Below the pieces are notes generated by a model. The model was not told where the DNA came from, searched no databases, and saw only the letters and a list, made by a program, of their open reading frames with translations. 64,000 bases of DNA. Origin: Hellea sp042093735. GTDB taxonomy: Bacteria > Pseudomonadota > Alphaproteobacteria > Caulobacterales > Maricaulaceae. Below are positions 44,062 through 52,131 of the stretch, in pieces. Where the stretch lies: NCBI GenBank assembly GCA_042093735.1, contig JBELEM010000003.1:40246-104245 (forward strand). Reading direction: 5' to 3'. The position numbers and the translations under genes were made by a program. Position 1 is the first letter of the stretch. Every line of letters begins with the position of its first letter.

Positions 44062-44892
44062 ATGCGCGCAATTAAAAAAATATTACCCTCTCAACCTCGT
44101 GGTATAAATAGGATATCTCAGCCTATATTAGAGCAAGACAACTGGATGATAAATCAGAAGCGCTACTCTTTTCTGGGGGCTTCATTTGATTCTCTGACTG
44201 CTTTGCAGCTTTTGACTAAAATAAAATGTATTTCACAAGACCATGGTTTTCGTTATATTCTTACTTCTGGGATGGACCAGATTGTTAAAATTAACAAGCA
44301 TCCCGACAGGCATGAAAAGATACATTCTACTTGTTGGTTGAATATCTGCAATTCCAGGACCGTAGACTTTTTAGCTAAATTATCAGGTATGCCAATTGGT
44401 CAAATAAATAGTGATGAATTAGTTCAGCAAATCTTTGATAACGTCATTTCAAAAAATGATACTATTAATATAATTTATTGTAATTCTAATTCTATAAAGC
44501 AATTTAAATCATCTGATTTTTCGGCTAGGATGAATTATCACCAACTCAGCATTGATATTTACAACAGTGACGAAGCGATAAATATTGCCGCGGAATTTAT
44601 TTATAAAAATCAAGCTCGGTATACATTTATTTGCGCGGGATCTCCTATAAGAGAGTCTATTGCTAAGCAGGTTTTAGCAAGGGGGAATTGTCGCGGTCTA
44701 GGTGTTTGTATCGATGCCCTACCAAAGCTGGTTTTAAAAAATAATAATAAAGCAATTAGTAAGAAGGGCATCAAAAGAAGTAGCTATATGATCGCTATTT
44801 TTCAAAAGGGTTATATTTACTATAAATACATAGCTAAATTATTACACGTATTATGGTATTGGTTTAAAACTTCTATTGTTAGCCTCAATTAA
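44062..44892 (+). CDS. Degenerate WecG/TagA/CpsF-like glycosyltransferase
   Basis: Diverged member of the WecG/TagA family (276 aa), which transfers N-acetylmannosamine-type sugars to lipid carriers. The fold pattern is visible: YILTSGMDQIVKINKHPD where the family has TxNxDH, and WLNICNSRTVDFLAKLSG where it has a DGxx or CDSR motif. The key Asp/Asn residues are replaced, so activity is doubtful. A strong GGAGAG precedes the ATG, so the gene is expressed. The C terminus has a hydrophobic YIAKLLHVLWYWF. Could be a scaffold or altered enzyme. Confidence 0.5.
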   Translation: MRAIKKILPSQPRGINRISQPILEQDNWMINQKRYSFLGASFDSLTALQLLTKIKCISQDHGFRYILTSGMDQIVKINKHPDRHEKIHSTCWLNICNSRTVDFLAKLSGMPIGQINSDELVQQIFDNVISKNDTINIIYCNSNSIKQFKSSDFSARMNYHQLSIDIYNSDEAINIAAEFIYKNQARYTFICAGSPIRESIAKQVLARGNCRGLGVCIDALPKLVLKNNNKAISKKGIKRSSYMIAIFQKGYIYYKYIAKLLHVLWYWFKTSIVSLN

Positions 44893-44950
44893 CCATTATT
44901 GATATTATAGCATTTATTGGTTAAGTTGAGGTGATCAGCAGAAAGTTTTT

Positions 44951-46519
44951 ATGATAGATACAAATTCTATGCCATTCCTGGCAGATATTCCCAGGCATCA
45001 AGCGCAGTTGAGGGGCAAACAAACTGCAATTTGGTTCGAGGGGAGTGAGATAACTTATGCTGCTCTTGATATTCGTTCTAATAAAGTAGCAAATGGATTA
45101 ATTGCACTTGGAGTCCTTCCTAATGACCGAATTGCCTATTTGGGTAAAAATACAGATTTATACTGGGAGATTTTATTCGGAGCTAATAAATGTCGAGCTA
45201 CTATGGCTGCAATTAACAATAGGCTCGCTGCGCCCGAGTTAAAATTTATTTTAAGCGACAGTGATGCCGTTGCCCTATTTGTTAGCAAAGAGTATTTTGA
45301 AGTAATTCATTCTATTATAGCAGAGTGCCCAAAATTGAAAAATATTTTTATATTGGATGGAGAACATAGTGAATGGCTTTCTTTTGAGACATGGCGTGAT
45401 GAAGGAAGCAAAAAGGACCCTTGCTTAACTCATCGAGGTAATGACGATGTTTTACAACTTTATACTTCAGGCACAACAGGGCTTCCCAAAGGGGTGCAGC
45501 TTACAAATAATAACTTCTTGAGTTTTTTTGAACAAGCAAAAGAGCTAGATTGGGCGGCTTATGAGGTTGGTGATCCGGTTCTTGATGCAATGCCATTTTT
45601 TCATATTGCTGGAGTTAATATAGGCTTACTTAGTCTAATCCAAGGATCAAAGGCCGTAATATTAAGGGAAATTAACCCCCATCATATATTAGATCTAATT
45701 GAGCAACAGAAAATTCGGCATGGGTTTCTTGTGCCAGCCGTAATTTTAATGCTTGTGCAGATTCCAAACATAAGGAGTAGAGACTTTTCATCATTCCATA
45801 TTATGGCATATGGTGCATCTCCTATTGCAGAATGCTTATTGCTGGAGGCTGTGGAGATATTTGGCTGTAAATTTACTCAAGTGTATGGGCTCACAGAAAC
45901 GACAGGGGCTGCTACCTATATGCTTCCAGAAGCTCATGACCCTAAAATGGGAAAACTTCGTTCATGCGGCATACCTTATCCTAACGCTGAAATTAAATGT
46001 ATAGATGATAAGGGTGATGAAGTACCACAGGGCGAAGTTGGTGAGATCATTATTAAGTCTAAATTTGTCATGAAAGGCTACTGGAAAAGACCAGAAGCAA
46101 CTGAAAATGCTATACGCAATGGCTGGTTTCATTCAGGAGATGTTGGTTACTTTGATACAGATGGATATCTCTATATTCACGATAGATTAAAAGATATGAT
46201 AGTTTCTGGCGGCGAAAATGTATATCCTGCTGAAGTTGAGAATAGTCTTTTTGATTACCCAGGCATTGCAGATTTAGCGGTGATAGGCGTGCCTAGTGAA
46301 AAGTGGGGTGAGGCCGTAAAGGCTATTTTAGTATTGCATTCAGGTGCTAATTTTATAGAAAAAGACTTCATTGCATATGCTAAAACAAAGATAGCAGGGT
46401 ATAAATGCCCAAAATCAATTGATATTGTAGATGTTCTTCCTCGTAACGCATCAGGAAAAGTATTGCGCCGTCAATTGCGCGAGCCTTACTGGAAGGATTC
46501 TGAGCGGCAAGTTAGCTAA
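44951..46519 (+). CDS. Acyl-CoA synthetase (AMP-dependent ligase)
   Basis: Activates a fatty or organic acid to its CoA ester through an acyl-adenylate (522 aa). Motifs: LYTSGTTGLPKGVQLTN (P-loop) near residue 172, YGLTETTGAATY near 315, GWFHSGDVGYFDTDGYLYI near 393 with the adenylate-binding Asp, and the C-terminal PRNASGKVLRRQL lysine. Chain-length class is uncertain; the sequence resembles FadD3/FadD13-type ligases. It could supply substrates to the beta-oxidation operon at 25-33 kb, though it is not in that operon. Confidence 0.9.
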   Translation: MIDTNSMPFLADIPRHQAQLRGKQTAIWFEGSEITYAALDIRSNKVANGLIALGVLPNDRIAYLGKNTDLYWEILFGANKCRATMAAINNRLAAPELKFILSDSDAVALFVSKEYFEVIHSIIAECPKLKNIFILDGEHSEWLSFETWRDEGSKKDPCLTHRGNDDVLQLYTSGTTGLPKGVQLTNNNFLSFFEQAKELDWAAYEVGDPVLDAMPFFHIAGVNIGLLSLIQGSKAVILREINPHHILDLIEQQKIRHGFLVPAVILMLVQIPNIRSRDFSSFHIMAYGASPIAECLLLEAVEIFGCKFTQVYGLTETTGAATYMLPEAHDPKMGKLRSCGIPYPNAEIKCIDDKGDEVPQGEVGEIIIKSKFVMKGYWKRPEATENAIRNGWFHSGDVGYFDTDGYLYIHDRLKDMIVSGGENVYPAEVENSLFDYPGIADLAVIGVPSEKWGEAVKAILVLHSGANFIEKDFIAYAKTKIAGYKCPKSIDIVDVLPRNASGKVLRRQLREPYWKDSERQVS

Positions 46520-46526
46520 ATAAGGC

Positions 46527-47624
46527 TTACAAACTATTTAGTTCTTTCGTAGTATTTTTAGCAATTTTAGAAAATACTTTAGATCCAGTTTCATTATAGT
46601 GAGCAATTGGCGTACCTAAGTCCCCACTTTCACGAATGCCGATCTCTAATGGAACAGAGCCAAGGTAGGGTATTTTCATTTTTTTTGCTTCATCCCTTGC
46701 TCCATTCTTTCCAAAAATATAATGAATGCTACCGCAATCAGGACAACTAAAAGAGGCCATATTTTCAACTATTCCTAATATTGGTATGTTAACTTTTCGA
46801 AACATTTCCTCACCCTTTCGGGCGTCTGCCAAAGCTAGATCTTGGGGGGTAGAAACTATCACGGCACCATTAGGTTTAATATCTTGTGATAGGCCTATTT
46901 GAACATCCCCGGTACCAGGGGGCATGTCTATTATAAGAAAATCAAGTTTTCCCCAATTTACGTCCCACAGCATTTTAGAGACTGCTCCTTGAACCATTGG
47001 CCCTCTCCATATTATTGGCCCTTCATTATCTGTCAAAAAACCAATAGACATAACTTTAATATTATATTGATGATTGGGTTTTATTAACCTTCTTCCTTCT
47101 ACTTCTTCAGTTGACGCTCTTGTTCCGCGCATTCCCATTATTATAGGAATACTTGGTCCGTGTATGTCGGCATCTAGAAGACCTACCTTCTTATTCTGCT
47201 TTGCTAGTGCTATCGCTAAATTTACAGCCACTGTTGACTTCCCAACCCCGCCTTTAGCTGAGCTGATTGCTATAACAGATTTAATCTCACTATCACCCTG
47301 ATACCCTTGGGGCCTTCTAGGTTTATGAGGGTTACTTTGGGCTGGTTTCTTTTCAACCTTTTTAATTTGTGGCGAAGCTTTGTGAGAGGTAAGCAAAACT
47401 AGAACTTTATCAACACCATCAATTATGCTGAGCGATTCTTCTATTAATTTTCTTACTGGTTCAAACCCCTCAACGAGTGCGGGCTCAATAGATAGTATTA
47501 CTTGCAGAACACCATTTTTATAAATCAGATCAGTTAATTTTCCAGCAGAGACTATATCTCTACTCGTCCTTGGGTCTTTTATGCCAGAAAGAATTTTTAA
47601 GGCATTTGATTCTGAATAAAGCAT
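46527..47624 (-). CDS. Mrp/ApbC-family iron-sulfur cluster carrier ATPase
   Basis: P-loop ATPase that carries Fe-S clusters to apo-proteins (365 aa). N-terminal MIP18/DUF59 domain (residues 1-90), then the deviant Walker A SSAKGGVGKSTVAVNLA near residue 120, GLLDADIHGPSIP near 155, and the cluster-binding CxxC in FSCPDCGS near 285. Its stop is 8 bp from the convergent acyl-CoA ligase stop. blh lies upstream on the same strand with a 38-bp gap, so read-through from blh is possible. Confidence 0.92.
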   Translation of the reverse strand: MLYSESNALKILSGIKDPRTSRDIVSAGKLTDLIYKNGVLQVILSIEPALVEGFEPVRKLIEESLSIIDGVDKVLVLLTSHKASPQIKKVEKKPAQSNPHKPRRPQGYQGDSEIKSVIAISSAKGGVGKSTVAVNLAIALAKQNKKVGLLDADIHGPSIPIIMGMRGTRASTEEVEGRRLIKPNHQYNIKVMSIGFLTDNEGPIIWRGPMVQGAVSKMLWDVNWGKLDFLIIDMPPGTGDVQIGLSQDIKPNGAVIVSTPQDLALADARKGEEMFRKVNIPILGIVENMASFSCPDCGSIHYIFGKNGARDEAKKMKIPYLGSVPLEIGIRESGDLGTPIAHYNETGSKVFSKIAKNTTKELNSL

Positions 47625-47662
47625 ATATATTTCTTTAAAGTAATGTTCACGTTAACTTAAAT

Positions 47663-48493
47663 TTAAACTAGATTCTTAGTTAGTTTTTCGACAGGACACA
47701 TATGGGGAACTATAAAGCTAACGGCTAGACCTGAAAGTATAAATATAGAAATTAAATTGTTTGAAAAAAAGTATATGCCAATCATACCTCCGATTAAGGC
47801 TGGAATTCCAGCCGGCGTATAGAGTTTAAGTATATCTAAAGTCACTCTATTGTGCTGATCTGCGGTTTTTGCCATCTCTCCAAGACTATGAAATATAAAA
47901 AAATACACTGCGACTGCAGATACTGGCGGCAATAATGAAATTAAGAGTATTAACATTAATGCTCGCGCACTTTCTTTTCGTTTAACCGCTATTTGGATTA
48001 TTAATAGAGTAGCAACTGCTCCCGCTATTAATCGACCTGCCGTTAGCAAACCCTTGGTATTTAAGTCTTCACCGGTTAAGTATGAAAATATGCTCAATGT
48101 TTCAACGGGGTAAAGTAACATTGACCCGCTTATAACCCATAGACCTATAAGAGGGTAGTGTTTTTCGGATTGCCCAAAATGGTAGGCCGATAAAATAAGG
48201 AATAATGCTAATGTGTAATGCGGCGATATTAACCAAGAACAAAACACGAGAATGCCAAAAACAATATATAGGAATGTATAATGTAGACCTGGTATATGAG
48301 CTATTCTCTCTTGTGTTTCTATAGCCCCGTGCGGGATCCCTAATAAAAAAAGAGGCAAAGAAGCCCAGATCGATATTGTTATATTATATTGATAAAGAGC
48401 TAGATAGAAAATACTTAGTAAGAGGCCAATAAGGCACTCATATTTTTTGTGCTGTAAGGCTGCAAGATAATTATTAGGAATTATTTCAGGCAT
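47663..48493 (-). CDS. blh: Brp/Blh-family beta-carotene 15,15'-dioxygenase
   Basis: Membrane oxygenase that cleaves beta-carotene to two retinal molecules, the chromophore of proteorhodopsin (276 aa). About seven hydrophobic segments. Family histidine motifs: LLGIPHGAIETQ near residue 52, LSAYHFGQSEKHY near 102, FIFHSLGEMAK near 200 and VPHMCPVEKL near 265; these histidines bind iron in the family. It sits 113 bp downstream of the proteorhodopsin gene, past an intrinsic terminator. No crt genes occur in the window. Confidence 0.9.
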   Translation of the reverse strand: MPEIIPNNYLAALQHKKYECLIGLLLSIFYLALYQYNITISIWASLPLFLLGIPHGAIETQERIAHIPGLHYTFLYIVFGILVFCSWLISPHYTLALFLILSAYHFGQSEKHYPLIGLWVISGSMLLYPVETLSIFSYLTGEDLNTKGLLTAGRLIAGAVATLLIIQIAVKRKESARALMLILLISLLPPVSAVAVYFFIFHSLGEMAKTADQHNRVTLDILKLYTPAGIPALIGGMIGIYFFSNNLISIFILSGLAVSFIVPHMCPVEKLTKNLV

Positions 48494-48528
48494 ATTATTC
48501 TACATTTTTAACAAATGAGTTCTTGATA

Positions 48529-48561
48529 CAAAAAAGGTGAATGCATTTTCACGCATTCACC
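48529..48561 (-). terminator. Intrinsic terminator between proteorhodopsin and blh
   Basis: Nine-base perfect stem GGTGAATGC (48536-48544) and GCATTCACC (48553-48561), eight-base loop. Read on the minus strand it is followed by TTTTTTG (48535-48529), so it ends the proteorhodopsin transcript 45 bp after its stop codon. blh would depend on read-through or its own promoter. Confidence 0.88.
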
Positions 48562-48606
48562 ATTGTTTTCAAGCAGTTTTTTTGAACTACTTAGCTGAAG
48601 CTGAGT

Positions 48607-49329
48607 TTACTTCTTTGCTTTCTTTGCAGGAGCTGATGTGGCCGCGGCCCAGATCACTACACCAAATGCAATTTTGTTAACAAAGTCAGCGAGGTTATAG
48701 ATCAGGTTAAGTGTATCTACATCTCCACCGCCTGCGTAGCCATATATATATCCAAGAGGATAAATAGACCAGCCCACAGTTACGATTAGGCGTAGAGCAC
48801 TAAACGCTTTTTGTGAAGCAGCAGTTCCTGAAGCAGCATTAATTTTAGAAGCTTCACCAGCAAATATTTCATAGATGATGTATAACCATGCTAATGTACC
48901 AACTATAAACATTGGCCACAGATGACCAGCATTTCCGCCTTCCATTTGACCTACTTCACCTAAATAGCCAGTAACAAGCATTACAACTGAAGCTACGAGT
49001 AACTTCCAGAAAAGCTGAGCTCTTACAACAGCAATAGCTGAGAGGATTAAGAAGAATTCAGTAATTTGTAGTGGAACAGTAAGTAGCCAGTCAACATAAC
49101 GAAATACAGTTGGGCTTTCGCCAGTTTCCATCCATACGCCGCGCATATAGAAATAATGCAGACATGCTATTCCTGTAACCATCGCAGCAACACTAAGTGA
49201 AGTTTTCCACTTACCTTCTGCGCGGTCTCTTTCTACCCAAAAGAAGAACGTGGCTGCTAACATAGCAGCTGACATTATCCAGAAGGATACACCGACAAAA
49301 TCTGACGGATTTAACATTGATTTTTCCAT
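48607..49329 (-). CDS. Proteorhodopsin, blue-absorbing type (light-driven proton pump)
   Basis: Seven-helix retinal protein (240 aa). Start at ATG 49329 has GGGAG 8 nt upstream; an ATG at 49362 lies at or before the predicted transcription start. Retinal Schiff-base Lys219 (NLADFVNKIAFG), proton acceptor Asp80 and donor Glu91 (equivalents of Asp97 and Glu108 in green proteorhodopsin), and His58 (His75 equivalent) are all present. Gln88 occupies spectral-tuning position 105, the hallmark of blue-absorbing variants. The N terminus is short, without the usual signal peptide. The 125-140 loop (GQMEGGNAGHLW) is longer than in the first described protein. Confidence 0.96.
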   Translation of the reverse strand: MEKSMLNPSDFVGVSFWIMSAAMLAATFFFWVERDRAEGKWKTSLSVAAMVTGIACLHYFYMRGVWMETGESPTVFRYVDWLLTVPLQITEFFLILSAIAVVRAQLFWKLLVASVVMLVTGYLGEVGQMEGGNAGHLWPMFIVGTLAWLYIIYEIFAGEASKINAASGTAASQKAFSALRLIVTVGWSIYPLGYIYGYAGGGDVDTLNLIYNLADFVNKIAFGVVIWAAATSAPAKKAKK

Positions 49330-49365
49330 TAAAGGATCTCCCGTTTGTTTTATAGTAATCAAAAT

Positions 49366-49394
49366 AGATTATGCGCGACATTCTGACCTGTCAA
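49366..49394 (-). promoter_or_regulatory. Near-consensus sigma-70 promoter of proteorhodopsin
   Basis: On the minus strand TTGACA (49394-49389) is followed after exactly 17 nt by TAATCT (49371-49366). Initiation would fall near 49359, leaving a leader of about 30 nt that contains GGGAG before the ATG at 49329. This predicts strong, probably constitutive expression; no operator palindrome overlaps it. Confidence 0.8.
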
Positions 49395-49859
49395 CGGTGA
49401 TACGTAAAGATTGGGTTCTTATTCAAAAAGTAAAAAGATTTTTTTAGTGAGGAAAAAGAGTTTAGAATAGCGATCCAAAATGTATTTTCTTATAAGCTAC
49501 TGAATACATTTACTTTTTTACATAAAGAAAAAAATTTTAAGCGTACACCTGATTTTTTCATATTATATTTATTGTTAAAATAACTATCACTAATGATAGT
49601 AAAAAATATATAAAATTTCATATTTTTTTAGCTAAGAATCGAATTTTCATTATTTTAAAACTATAATAAAAACGCTCTGACGCATTAATAAGGTCACGTC
49701 AAAAACCAATACTTTTCTAAACTTCTTTTTGTGTAAAGGTTTATGTTGCTTAATCTCTATTCGTATATTTCAGATTTTATTATTTAAAATAATATAAGCA
49801 TTTTAGCTGTAGACTTTGGTGTTCTAGGGGTTTAATCAACAAAGAAATAATCAGTGAAA
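49395..49859. other. 465-bp AT-rich intergenic region without a recognisable gene
   Basis: No ORF with a credible product or ribosome site is visible on either strand. Apart from the hairpin at 49583-49600 it contains AT-rich tracts only. It should hold the promoter of the downstream tRNA-Arg. An unannotated small RNA cannot be excluded. Confidence 0.5.
49583..49600. repeat. Perfect short hairpin in the proteorhodopsin upstream region
   Basis: ACTATCA (49583-49589) and TGATAGT (49594-49600) form a seven-base perfect stem with loop CTAA. On the minus strand it is followed by TATTTT, a weak T tract; it may be a weak terminator, an operator or a small RNA end. Confidence 0.45.
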
Positions 49860-49936
49860 GCGTTTGTAGCTCAGTTGGATAGAGCGTTCGGCTTCGAACC
49901 GAAAGGTCGGGAGTTCAAGTCTTCCCAAGCGCGCCA
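49860..49936 (+). tRNA. tRNA-Arg (anticodon TCG)
   Basis: Complete 77-nt cloverleaf with encoded CCA. Acceptor GCGTTTG pairs with CAAGCGC (one G-T pair); D-arm TAGCTCAGTTGGATAGAGC; anticodon stem TTCGG/CCGAA around loop CTTCGAA, giving anticodon TCG; T-arm GGGAG TTCAAGT CTTCC. Discriminator is G. It reads CGA and neighbouring arginine codons. Confidence 0.95.
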
Positions 49937-49954
49937 TTAATTTTCGATAATCTT

Positions 49955-50587
49955 TTATCCCAAATGAGAAAGCTCAATAGCCTCAGCAGCTAGCCGCGTT
50001 ATTGTATCATAGTTTTTAGATTCAACCGCATCCTTAGGGGTTAACCAAGAGCCACCACAAGCCAGTACTGATGGTATAGAAAGGTACTCAAGAAGGTTAT
50101 CTGGATTAACTCCGCCTGTCGGCATAAACTGCATATCCCTAAAAACAGAGGAGAAGGCCTTAAGTATTTTTGGCCCACCTACGAGAGATGCTGGGAACAG
50201 CTTTACCGTGTGGAGTCCTAAGTTGAAGGCTTTTTGTAATTCGGTGGCTGTTGCAATGCCTGGGAGTATAGGAATTCCTGCGGCATGCGCTACTTTAATT
50301 GAAGAAAGGTCCAGTCCTGGAGAAACTATAAAACCAGCGCCGCGGCGTATAGCTTCTTGACTTTGATCCCCATTAAGAACGGTACCTGCTCCGACATGCA
50401 CTTGTGGAAATTCTTTTGCTATGGCCTCTAAACAATCTAACGCTTTGTCTGTACGTAGTACAACCTCTAAAACATTTAAGCCTCCTTTAATGAGGGCTTC
50501 TGAAATTTTAAGGGCGGTTGTTGAATCGTTAGATTGTACGAGCGGGACAATTCTATTGTTTCGAATTGAATTTAGTAATTGGCTCAT
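49955..50587 (-). CDS. eda: 2-dehydro-3-deoxy-phosphogluconate (KDPG) aldolase
   Basis: Cleaves KDPG to pyruvate and glyceraldehyde 3-phosphate in the Entner-Doudoroff pathway (210 aa, typical length). Schiff-base Lys in TVKLFPASLVGGP near residue 135; catalytic Glu/Arg in NVLEVVLRTDKAL near 42; VGAGTVLNGDQ near 68; phosphate loop FMPTGGVNPDN near 160. edd and zwf are absent from the window. The gene lies between two tRNA genes; tRNA-Val is 29 bp upstream on the same strand and may be co-transcribed. Confidence 0.92.
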   Translation of the reverse strand: MSQLLNSIRNNRIVPLVQSNDSTTALKISEALIKGGLNVLEVVLRTDKALDCLEAIAKEFPQVHVGAGTVLNGDQSQEAIRRGAGFIVSPGLDLSSIKVAHAAGIPILPGIATATELQKAFNLGLHTVKLFPASLVGGPKILKAFSSVFRDMQFMPTGGVNPDNLLEYLSIPSVLACGGSWLTPKDAVESKNYDTITRLAAEAIELSHLG

Positions 50588-50615
50588 TTAGTTTTCCTAA
50601 AACTATTTTCATTGG

Positions 50616-50690
50616 TGGTGCGCGATACTGGGATTGAACCAGTGACCCCTACAATGTCAATGTAGTGCTCTCCCGCTGAGCTAATCGCGC
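50616..50690 (-). tRNA. tRNA-Val (anticodon GAC)
   Basis: Complete 75-nt cloverleaf with encoded CCA on the minus strand. Acceptor GCGCGAT pairs perfectly with ATCGCGC; D-arm TAGCTCAGCGGGAGAGC; anticodon stem CTACA/TGTAG around TTGACAT, anticodon GAC; T-loop GGTTCAATCC. It reads GTC and GTT. It lies between cpdR and eda on the same strand. Confidence 0.96.
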
Positions 50691-50759
50691 TAACCTTGAG
50701 TTTATATGCCTCGGGCTATAGAGTTGCTTATAGGGGTTTTCAAGACTTAATTGAATAGT

Positions 50760-51119
50760 TCATGCCGCGATAAGCCTGTTAACTTCATTCACGAGTTGAT
50801 TTAAGTGCACCGGCTTGGAAAGAACAATCTGTTCATTTATGTTTTTATCATTTATTGCGACTGAAGCAAAACCTGTAATAAAAATAATTTTTATCCCTGG
50901 TGATATCTTTGCTGCCTTTTTAGCGAGCTCTATTCCATCTATTTCGGGCATCATTATATCGGTTAGCAATAAGTCAAAAGCGCCATCTGAAAATTTCAAG
51001 GCGCGCAAGGCTTTCTGACCGTCAGAGCAAGAAATAACCTGATGCCCAGCTTTCTCCAACGCCTTTTCAAAAAAAGCTCTCATTGCGTCATCATCTTCTG
51101 CGTACAAGATAGTTGCCAT
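50760..51119 (-). CDS. cpdR: CpdR-like single-domain response regulator
   Basis: Stand-alone receiver (119 aa). In Caulobacter CpdR, when unphosphorylated, directs ClpXP to CtrA and PdeA at the cell pole. Landmarks: ILYAEDDDAMRAF (acidic pair), LLLTDIMMPEIDGIELAKKAA with the phospho-Asp near residue 55, FITGFASVA and the VLSKPVHL Lys. The match to CpdR runs along the whole chain, and the divergent N-formylglutamate amidohydrolase neighbour is a known alphaproteobacterial arrangement. ClpXP-linked cell-cycle control is inferred. Confidence 0.88.
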   Translation of the reverse strand: MATILYAEDDDAMRAFFEKALEKAGHQVISCSDGQKALRALKFSDGAFDLLLTDIMMPEIDGIELAKKAAKISPGIKIIFITGFASVAINDKNINEQIVLSKPVHLNQLVNEVNRLIAA

Positions 51120-51189
51120 TTTTACCCCAAGTATATTTTTAACACTTAATTTAATTCTTATTAAAAAAGTATTTATATAATATAAAGAT

Positions 51190-52068
51190 ATGATGAATGC
51201 TCAGATAAAAGAAAATCAATTTGAACAAAATTGTATAAATAAATTTTACCCACCGGCCGTTATAAATCGCGCGGCCGAATGGAAGGGCGGTATTATTTTT
51301 GCATCGGCCCATTCTGGCAGTATATATCCAGATGCATTTACAGAGAGGACAGATTTAGCTATTAAGCAATTGAGGCGTAATGAAGACGCTTTTATAACAG
51401 ATCTTTTTTCCCCTGCCTCTGACTTCGGGGCGCCGCTTATAGCAGCTAACTTTCCTAGGTGTTTTGTGGACGTAAATAGGGCTTCAGATGAGCTACCAAG
51501 CTTTTGGCGAGCTGACGGAATTATAATTTCTCCGAGGGCGGAGATAGGTATGGGTGTGGTGCCTACAATGCTTTCTGAAAATATAAATATTTACTCAGAG
51601 CCATTATCCCTGGCTGCAGCCAAAATAAGAATTAAAGATTTATATCACCCGTATCATGATGCCTTACAGGGGCTGATTGACGAAGCCCGCACCCTATTTG
51701 GAAAAGCTTTGTTAATAGATTGCCATTCTATGCCGGGCTTCAACTCAATGGGCTCCCGACGGTCTGATATAATTCTGGGGGACAGATTTGGAAAATCTTG
51801 TTCTCCGGAAATAGTTACGTTGATCGAAACGCTTTTTCATGATTTGGGCTATAGCGTTAGTCGTAATTATCCATACGCAGGAGGGTTTGTCACTAAACAT
51901 TATGGCAAGCCTTGTGAAAGTACGAATGCGATACAAATTGAAATTAATCGTGATCTTTACCTCAATCCTATAACTTTGGGCAAAAAACCTGGCTTCACAG
52001 CGCTTGCGAGAGACATAAGCCTTATAATTAATTCGATAATAAAAGAGGTTACACTTCTTAATTTATAA
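51190..52068 (+). CDS. N-formylglutamate amidohydrolase family protein
   Basis: Zinc hydrolase (292 aa) of the N-formylglutamate deformylase family, which acts late in histidine degradation or on related amides. Visible motifs: FASAHSGSIYPDAF near residue 40, FVDVNRASDELP near 97, IDCHSMPGFNSMGSR near 180 with the metal-binding Asp/His, and GGFVTKHYGKP near 235. No other hut genes are nearby, so a different amide substrate is possible. It diverges from cpdR across 70 bp. Confidence 0.85.
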   Translation: MMNAQIKENQFEQNCINKFYPPAVINRAAEWKGGIIFASAHSGSIYPDAFTERTDLAIKQLRRNEDAFITDLFSPASDFGAPLIAANFPRCFVDVNRASDELPSFWRADGIIISPRAEIGMGVVPTMLSENINIYSEPLSLAAAKIRIKDLYHPYHDALQGLIDEARTLFGKALLIDCHSMPGFNSMGSRRSDIILGDRFGKSCSPEIVTLIETLFHDLGYSVSRNYPYAGGFVTKHYGKPCESTNAIQIEINRDLYLNPITLGKKPGFTALARDISLIINSIIKEVTLLNL

Positions 52069-52131
52069 ATATTTACCTATAAGATTTCTTAAGTGCTTGC
52101 AAAGCCCTCTTGCATACGTCATTTGCAATTT

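Noticed and set aside
47646..47667. A sequence upstream of mrp resembling the MerR palindrome (TTCACGTTAACTTAAATTT...)
   Set aside because: It matches the 22-bp operator at 16 positions by eye but lacks the palindromic core. AT-rich chance similarity is likely, and the gene context is unrelated to fatty acid use.
49778..49800. AT-rich dyad near the tRNA-Arg (TTATTATTT...AAAATAATA)
   Set aside because: Trivial self-complementarity expected in DNA made almost entirely of A and T; no GC pairs and no T run.
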